Positions 35,022 to 39,223 of a DNA stretch of 39,223 bases are shown in pieces. The position numbers and the translations under genes are program-made. Where the stretch lies: positions 1-39,223 of the forward strand of contig JAFTCU010000133.1 of assembly GCA_017454585.1 (NCBI GenBank), in the 5' to 3' direction. Source of the DNA: Thermoguttaceae bacterium. Lineage in GTDB: Bacteria; Planctomycetota; Planctomycetia; Pirellulales; Thermoguttaceae. Position 1 is the first letter of the stretch. Each line of letters begins with the position of its first letter. The notes under the pieces are model-generated. The model saw nothing but the letters and a program-made list of their open reading frames with translations. It did no database searches and was not told the DNA's origin.

Positions 35022-37651
35022 TGGATCTCGATTTCATACCAGACCGTTTTGAATTCCGGCCCGATCTGGATCACCGCGTTTCCGTCTTTTCCGGTTTTGA
35101 CCGGGACTTCCGCTTTACGGTCGCCGTGAGGATTGAGAGCATAAACTTTCACTTGCGACACCTTGGCCGGAAGCGTCAGTTCTGCCGGAATCCCCTCCGC
35201 TACGATCGGGCCTTCACCCCACGTTGTGAGATGGATCTTTGTGCCGTTTTCAGCGCGGTCTTCGGCGATCTGGCCTTTGTTCCCGCAGTAGCCCGTGGCG
35301 GTCAGCAGGATGCGGGAGGAGCCGTCTTTTCCGAAACCTTTCGCGTTCTGCGAGGTCATGGAGATCGTCGCCCAGCCGAGAAGGGTCTCGCCAACGGAGA
35401 GCGTCACGCCGTCCGCCAGATCAAACGTCCGGCCTTCCGGGAAGCCGCTGAAGACTTTCGTGTTCTTCGTTTTCACGAGGAAAACGCCTTTTCCGACCGT
35501 TTCGAGATTCCAGACCAGCTCGCCTGTGTCGCTGACGTACACGCCTTGGAGCGAATTCAGGTCTTCATTCGGGCCGGAAACCGCGTCTGCCGGTGCGTTG
35601 ACTTCAACCTGGGTACGATGAATGAGCGGCATACGGGAATCCACATTCAGCCCGCTGATCCCGAGGCTGGTGTTTCTCTGCTCGATGCGGCTGCGTTCCT
35701 TTTCAGCGGTGAAACTGGCGGTCACGCACTCTTTGGCCGTCTGAACGTCCCCGCGCAGGAACATCGCGGCACAGGCCGGAATGTGCGCCAGAACGTCCGT
35801 CCGGCAGATCATGCTGAAGAAGTACGAATTTCTGATCGGCTCGAAGTTCGGGCAGTGGTTGTACGTGTACTCGAACACGCCGTCCCAGTCCTGGAACGCG
35901 CCGTATGCCCGGAGCATCGGCTGACCTTCCGCCCCGTAGTAGTTCGGGAACGGGTGGTTGTACTCACTGACCGTGAACGGCTTGCCCGCGACGCGCTGTG
36001 AGGCCATGCTCGTCACGCAGTTCGAGCTGGAGTTCACCATGGGCCTGTTCCCGATCTCCCAGTCCGGTTTGACGGACGGGTGGAGCCAGTACGCGTGATG
36101 GTCCACGTAATCAAGAGTGCCCTGAACGTAGGACGGCGAGTAATTCAGCTGCGTGCCGGAAACCGGCTGCTTCGCGTGAAGCTCGTCATGGAGGAAAGCG
36201 CACATTCCCGTCCAGTACGCGTATTCCGTGTCGCTGATGAACTGGGCAAAATCCTTCTGGGCCTGCCCCGGCGCGAAATCTTTCGACCTCACGATTTTGA
36301 TCGATTTATCCTTCAGGTTTCCGTCCATCTGGTAGCCTTCCGCGCCGGACTGGAACGAGAAGTCTTTGATCTCGTATTTCCCGACCGGGAAGCGGGTGAG
36401 CTGAAGCTCCGCGTTTGGCGAGTCCTCACCGACGAAAATCGGGAAAGTGAACGTTTTCCACTCGTTGCCAACGTTCAGACGGGTGAAAAGCCCGAACGTG
36501 CGGAAGCCGCCTTCGTAGTCCGCCAAAGCCGTCCCGAGTTCGACCGGCCCGGTCCCTTCCGTGCGGCGGATCTTGAACGAGAACGTATAAATTCCGCCCT
36601 TCTCGATTTTGACCGCGCGGTGGATCTTCGGGTTCACGCCTTCACTGGCGGTCACTTCCAGCTTCAGCACACCGTCTTCGACTTCGGTCTTGAACGTGCC
36701 TTTCCCGCAGGTGTAGAGCGTCCACGGCTTTTTCGTGAAATCGACCGGTTCGGTGAATTTTCCTTCCGGGATCTGCTCGCCGTGGAGCGGGACCGGCTTG
36801 TACTGCCACGCCTTGCGCAGTTTCTCATCGGAGCCGTATTTCTTCAGGAGCCAGTCGTTCCACTGTTCCTGGAACTCGTCGGCGTACATTTTCGGCAGAT
36901 TATCCATTCCTCCGCTGCGGTAGTTGGCCCAGAGGGAGTTTTCATTATTAATTTCGATCACGGCGATGGCCGGTTCGTCGGTGTAGGCCAGACCGGTGTA
37001 CGGGTTGACGTGGGTCAGAAGCTCGCGGGCGTAGATCTTCTGCTCCTCGATCATCCGTTTCACGAAATTATCGGTCCCTTTGTTCGCCCAGGGGCCGCCT
37101 TTGGCGAAACCGTCACGTTCGTCCCAGAACCGGGCAACGTGGAGGTTCATATCGACGTAGATCCCACGTTTTTTGAAGGCCGCGATCATGTAGTCCTGAC
37201 GGTCACGCTGGGTTTTGCTCAGGATCTTCTGGGTGTTCTCGTTTTCCTCGACAATACCGGGAAGGGCCGGGAACATAAACGTCCCGTACGCGGAATCGAA
37301 GTAGTGCAGACGCACGCAGTTGATCCCGAAGCGGGCGAGGCGGTCGGCCAGTTTGTCGGCTTCCTCGTGGGTCGGGAAGTTGGCGGGGCCGGTCAGGTTC
37401 GTGGCGTGCAGACGAACGCGGCCTTTATCGTTCACGAAATGGCCATCCTCAACGCGCACAAAGCCGTATTTTCCCGCCGGAGCGTCCAGAAGGTGTGCCA
37501 TGCTGGTTGCATTTTGGGGACCATCGTAGGAAATGACGAACGGGAACAGCGCCGGATCGTTGGAAACATCGGGCGCAAGACCCTGTGCGAAGCAGAGGCC
37601 CGTCAGTGCAGCTGAAACGCAGAACACGAAAGAGGCGAGGAATTTTTTCAT
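35018..37651 (-). CDS. Secreted glycoside hydrolase, clan GH-A (cellulase-like fold)
   Basis: The 877-residue product has a signal peptide (KKFLASFVFCVSAALTGLCF, cut near AQG). A TIM-barrel hydrolase begins around residue 60: GHFVNDKGRVRLHATNLTGP, RLARFGINCVRLHYFD, GIYVDMNLHVAR. IEINNENSL holds the clan GH-A Asn-Glu pair (acid/base Glu237) and FTVSEYNHPFP near residue 563 probably holds the nucleophile Glu. Between them about 200 residues are inserted that look like a beta-sandwich carbohydrate-binding module (KIHRAVKIEKGGIYTFSFKI). A beta-rich C-terminal region follows. The family number and substrate cannot be fixed by eye; a beta-linked glycan is likely. AAAGGA precedes the ATG and a TTGACT-16-TACATT promoter lies about 46 nt upstream. 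Confidence 0.82.
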   Translation of the reverse strand: MKKFLASFVFCVSAALTGLCFAQGLAPDVSNDPALFPFVISYDGPQNATSMAHLLDAPAGKYGFVRVEDGHFVNDKGRVRLHATNLTGPANFPTHEEADKLADRLARFGINCVRLHYFDSAYGTFMFPALPGIVEENENTQKILSKTQRDRQDYMIAAFKKRGIYVDMNLHVARFWDERDGFAKGGPWANKGTDNFVKRMIEEQKIYARELLTHVNPYTGLAYTDEPAIAVIEINNENSLWANYRSGGMDNLPKMYADEFQEQWNDWLLKKYGSDEKLRKAWQYKPVPLHGEQIPEGKFTEPVDFTKKPWTLYTCGKGTFKTEVEDGVLKLEVTASEGVNPKIHRAVKIEKGGIYTFSFKIRRTEGTGPVELGTALADYEGGFRTFGLFTRLNVGNEWKTFTFPIFVGEDSPNAELQLTRFPVGKYEIKDFSFQSGAEGYQMDGNLKDKSIKIVRSKDFAPGQAQKDFAQFISDTEYAYWTGMCAFLHDELHAKQPVSGTQLNYSPSYVQGTLDYVDHHAYWLHPSVKPDWEIGNRPMVNSSSNCVTSMASQRVAGKPFTVSEYNHPFPNYYGAEGQPMLRAYGAFQDWDGVFEYTYNHCPNFEPIRNSYFFSMICRTDVLAHIPACAAMFLRGDVQTAKECVTASFTAEKERSRIEQRNTSLGISGLNVDSRMPLIHRTQVEVNAPADAVSGPNEDLNSLQGVYVSDTGELVWNLETVGKGVFLVKTKNTKVFSGFPEGRTFDLADGVTLSVGETLLGWATISMTSQNAKGFGKDGSSRILLTATGYCGNKGQIAEDRAENGTKIHLTTWGEGPIVAEGIPAELTLPAKVSQVKVYALNPHGDRKAEVPVKTGKDGNAVIQIGPEFKTVWYEIEIQ

Positions 37652-37696
37652 CTTTTTTCCTTTCAGATTTTAAGGTGCGGGGTAGGTTTTTCTTTT

Positions 37697-37724
37697 AATG
37701 TACCACGACCCGAAAAAAAGTCAA
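37697..37724 (-). promoter_or_regulatory. Promoter of the clan GH-A hydrolase gene
   Basis: Minus strand: TTGACT (37724-37719), 16-nt spacer, TACATT (37702-37697). Confidence 0.6.
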
Positions 37725-37804
37725 GTAGGTCTGACGCAAAAAAAAGAAACGGGGAATTTTTGGAAAAATATCCTGAAAATCTGACTCTTTTGGGACTGCA
37801 ATAC

Positions 37805-37833
37805 TTGACAAATGACCAAAAGACGGACATAAT
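37805..37833 (+). promoter_or_regulatory. Promoter of the 2-hydroxyacid dehydrogenase gene
   Basis: TTGACA (37805-37810), 17-nt spacer, CATAAT (37828-37833). The leader would be about 45 nt. Confidence 0.7.
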
Positions 37834-37886
37834 ATAAATCGCAACTGTACGACTTTTGGATCCTTTTATTTTTGACTGGAGTTTTC

Positions 37887-38852
37887 ATGCGTCACAAAAT
37901 CGTAATTCTGGATGGCTACGCCCTGAATCCGGGGGATTTGGACTATTCGCCGCTCGAGGAGTTCGGCGAACTGGTCGTTTATGACCGCTGTACCCGCGAG
38001 CAGATCCCCGAGCTGGCCCGGGACGCCGACATCGTGCTGGGGAACAAAGCGGTTTTCGGCGAGGCCGAGTTCGCGCAGCTGCCGAATCTCCGTTACATCG
38101 GCGTTCAGGCGACCGGCTACAACGTCGTGGACATTGAGGCGGCCCGGCGCCACGGCGTCACGGTCACGAACGTCCCGGCCTACAGCACGCCGTCAGTCGC
38201 CCAGCTCACGTTCGCGCACCTGCTGAACCTGACGTTCCACCTTTCCGAGCATACGGCCGAGATACGCGGCGGCGCATGGACGAGGAACCCAGATTTCACG
38301 TATTGGTCCCACCCGCTCGTCGAGCTGGCCGGCAAGACGGTGGGCCTGATCGGCTTCGGGAACATCGCGCGGAAAGTCGCCCAGATCGCCCTGGCCCTGG
38401 AAATGCGTGTCGTGGCGTGCCGAAAACAGACGGTTCGGTGCCCCAACGAGATGATGGACGTGGAGATTTTGCCCCTGGAGGAGGTTTTCAGGCAGGCGGA
38501 CGTTCTGAGCCTGCACTGTCCGGCGACCCCCGAGACGATCGGGCTGGTGAATGCTGACCGGCTGGCGCTGATGAAGCCGACCGCGTTTCTGATCAATACG
38601 GCCCGGGGCGTGCTGGTCGATGAGGCGGCGCTTGCCGATGCGCTGAACGCTGACCGGCTCGCGGGCGCAGGGCTGGACGTCCTCTCGACGGAACCTCCGG
38701 CGGCGGAAAACCCGCTGCTGGCGGCAAAGAACTGCTTCTTCACGGGCCATATCGCTTGGGCGACCCTGGCCGCAAGAAAGCGCTGCCTCGACGTAGTGAT
38801 CCAGAACGTTGCCGCGTTCGTGGCGGGAAAGCCGATCAACGTTGTTTCGTGA
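37887..38852 (+). CDS. D-2-hydroxyacid dehydrogenase (glycerate dehydrogenase/hydroxypyruvate reductase-like)
   Basis: This 321-residue NAD-dependent cytoplasmic enzyme probably interconverts hydroxypyruvate and D-glycerate or a similar pair. The N-terminal KIVILDGYALNPGDLDYSPL is typical of the HprA-like branch. The cofactor motif is GLIGFGNIARKVA (GxGxxA, from about 153), and the catalytic triad is Arg240 (NTARGVLVDE), Glu269 (STEPP) and His288 (TGHIAWAT). ATG 37887 is used because TGGAG lies 5 nt before it; the in-frame TTG at 37872 has no such site. It has its own promoter and is followed by an inverted pair of REP-A repeats. The exact substrate is not certain. Confidence 0.92.
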   Translation: MRHKIVILDGYALNPGDLDYSPLEEFGELVVYDRCTREQIPELARDADIVLGNKAVFGEAEFAQLPNLRYIGVQATGYNVVDIEAARRHGVTVTNVPAYSTPSVAQLTFAHLLNLTFHLSEHTAEIRGGAWTRNPDFTYWSHPLVELAGKTVGLIGFGNIARKVAQIALALEMRVVACRKQTVRCPNEMMDVEILPLEEVFRQADVLSLHCPATPETIGLVNADRLALMKPTAFLINTARGVLVDEAALADALNADRLAGAGLDVLSTEPPAAENPLLAAKNCFFTGHIAWATLAARKRCLDVVIQNVAAFVAGKPINVVS

Positions 38853-38856
38853 GTAG

Positions 38857-38930
38857 AATTTACGGGGACGATACTTTCAGTGTCGCTTCAATTATGAATG
38901 AAAGACGACGCAGGAAGTGTCGTCTCCGCC
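38857..38930. repeat. Inverted pair of diverged REP-A copies
   Basis: Copy 38857-38888 reads AATTTACGGGGACGATACTT then TCAGTGTCGC; copy 38903-38930 is inverted, AGACGACGCAGGAAGTGTCG then TCTCCGCC. Both carry substitutions in the stem but still pair. Together they form a likely terminator for the dehydrogenase gene. Confidence 0.82.
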
Positions 38931-38971
38931 AAAAATTGGCTTAAGTTGACGCGCATACGGCTCCCCACCCC

Positions 38972-38999
38972 TTGCGCAAAATTTAAAATCTGGTATAAT
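38972..38999 (+). promoter_or_regulatory. Promoter of the right-end RNA candidate
   Basis: TTGCGC (38972-38977), 16-nt spacer, perfect TATAAT (38994-38999). The predicted start is near 39006. Confidence 0.65.
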
Positions 39000-39005
39000 A
39001 GTTTA

Positions 39006-39188
39006 GTCAATGTAAAGATTCCCGATTCGGGACTCTGATCAAAGACTTTCAAATGGCAGTCGTTCTGAGTTGCCGGGTTCGTCCGGGCAGTGAAGACGGG
39101 GAAATGCGCGAATCCAATCGTCCGCGGTCTGCGGAGGGTTTGCAATATTGAATTCCTGCTTCATACTCTGAACGCAGGAATTTTTTTT
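39006..39188 (+). ncRNA. Candidate structured non-coding RNA (~183 nt)
   Basis: A promoter and an intrinsic terminator bracket a segment with several local hairpins and no supported gene. Hairpins seen: CCCG-ATT-CGGG (about 39021-39031); TGCC...GGCA around the GTTCGT loop (about 39071-39089); a long arm GCGAATCC (39108-39115) with GGGTTTGC (39136-39143), enclosing TCCGC-GGTCT-GCGGA; then the terminator AATTCCTGC (39151-39159) with GCAGGAATT (39174-39182) and a run of eight T. TCAAT (39007-39011) can pair with ATTGA (39147-39151) to close the whole. The length is near that of 6S RNA, but I see no 6S signature; I could not match it to a riboswitch either. It could also be an attenuated leader of a gene beyond the window. 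Confidence 0.55.
39151..39188 (+). terminator. Intrinsic terminator of the right-end RNA candidate
   Basis: Perfect 9-bp stem AATTCCTGC / GCAGGAATT, extended by TTCA/TGAA with one bulged C, followed by T8 (39181-39188). Confidence 0.88.
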
Positions 39189-39223
39189 GTAAAACCCTTT
39201 TTCAGACTGACTTGCGAACGTGA

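Larger units (their letters stand above)
38853..39223. other. Gene-free right end
   Basis: Holds an inverted REP-A pair (38857-38930) and a promoter-to-terminator RNA unit (38972-39188). The last ~35 bases show nothing recognisable. Confidence 0.65.

Noticed and set aside
36080..37615. 511-codon plus-strand open frame opposite the clan GH-A hydrolase
   Set aside because: A shadow in Arg/Val/Phe-rich antisense frame; the sense gene is supported by motifs, ribosome site and promoter.
38888..39145. 85-codon minus-strand frame across the right-end RNA unit
   Set aside because: It lies over repeats and the RNA candidate, has no ribosome site and no family resemblance.
39006..39188. 6S RNA, SRP RNA or cobalamin-type riboswitch
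   Set aside because: Length is compatible with 6S, but I see no long closing stem with a central bubble, no SRP apical motif and no B12 box; so it is left unassigned.

Overview
The window looks like a chromosomal segment of a Planctomycetota bacterium, probably an anaerobic Pirellulales/Thermoguttaceae-type lineage. Support comes from three DUF1559 prepilin-like proteins, a DUF1549/DUF1553 + DUF1501 pair, a ThuA-domain protein and a Dapa-like protein with twin-arginine leaders, a PEP-CTERM beta-strand-repeat protein and large secreted glycoside hydrolases. The lineage is inferred from gene content; I could not run any search. Housekeeping genes (ftsH, dxs, nadE, hflX, a 2-hydroxyacid dehydrogenase, a tRNA-Gly) are mixed with secreted and surface genes. 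No phage, plasmid, CRISPR or transposase gene is visible.

Layout. 1-7.1 kb: a minus-strand run ftsH -> dxs -> membrane polyferredoxin -> DUF1559 protein (cut by the window edge). 7.4-10.4 kb: plus-strand DUF1549/DUF1553 and DUF1501 pair. 10.4-14.1 kb: a repeat-rich gap, then a secreted lipase-like protein, a YbjQ-family protein and a secreted alpha/beta hydrolase with a charged coiled tail, all minus. 14.3-20.8 kb: plus-strand GH106-like glycoside hydrolase and a PEP-CTERM surface protein. 20.9-24.0 kb: minus-strand DUF1559 -> DUF2157 -> GDYXXLXY run. 24.1-29.9 kb: plus-strand nadE, a very large membrane protein and an exported DapA-like protein. 30.0-32.4 kb: minus-strand tRNA-Gly(CCC), ThuA-domain protein and third DUF1559 protein. 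32.7-34.6 kb: flavin reductase-like protein and hflX. 35.0-37.7 kb: secreted clan GH-A hydrolase (minus). 37.9-38.9 kb: 2-hydroxyacid dehydrogenase. 39.0-39.2 kb: a probable structured non-coding RNA.

The secreted hydrolases, the surface proteins and the ThuA/DapA-like exported enzymes fit a bacterium living on complex glycans. This is inference; none of them has an assigned substrate here.

The less ordinary content is between or inside the genes. (a) A palindromic REP-like repeat occurs nine times, often as inverted pairs. (b) A second short repeat lies between genes and also in frame inside the polyferredoxin gene. (c) At 31.2-31.4 kb three repeat families are nested together. (d) A ~54 bp element sits exactly at the stop codons of two unrelated secreted-protein genes; one copy is joined to a promoter-driven hairpin RNA candidate. 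(e) A promoter-to-terminator unit of about 183 nt near the right edge looks like a non-coding RNA. (f) nadE has a long foldback leader starting at the predicted transcription start. Many promoters can be read directly as TTGAC-like boxes 16-17 nt from TAnnAT boxes. I see no complete new multi-gene system; the best leads for something undescribed are the two RNA candidates and the repeat that inserts into coding sequence.
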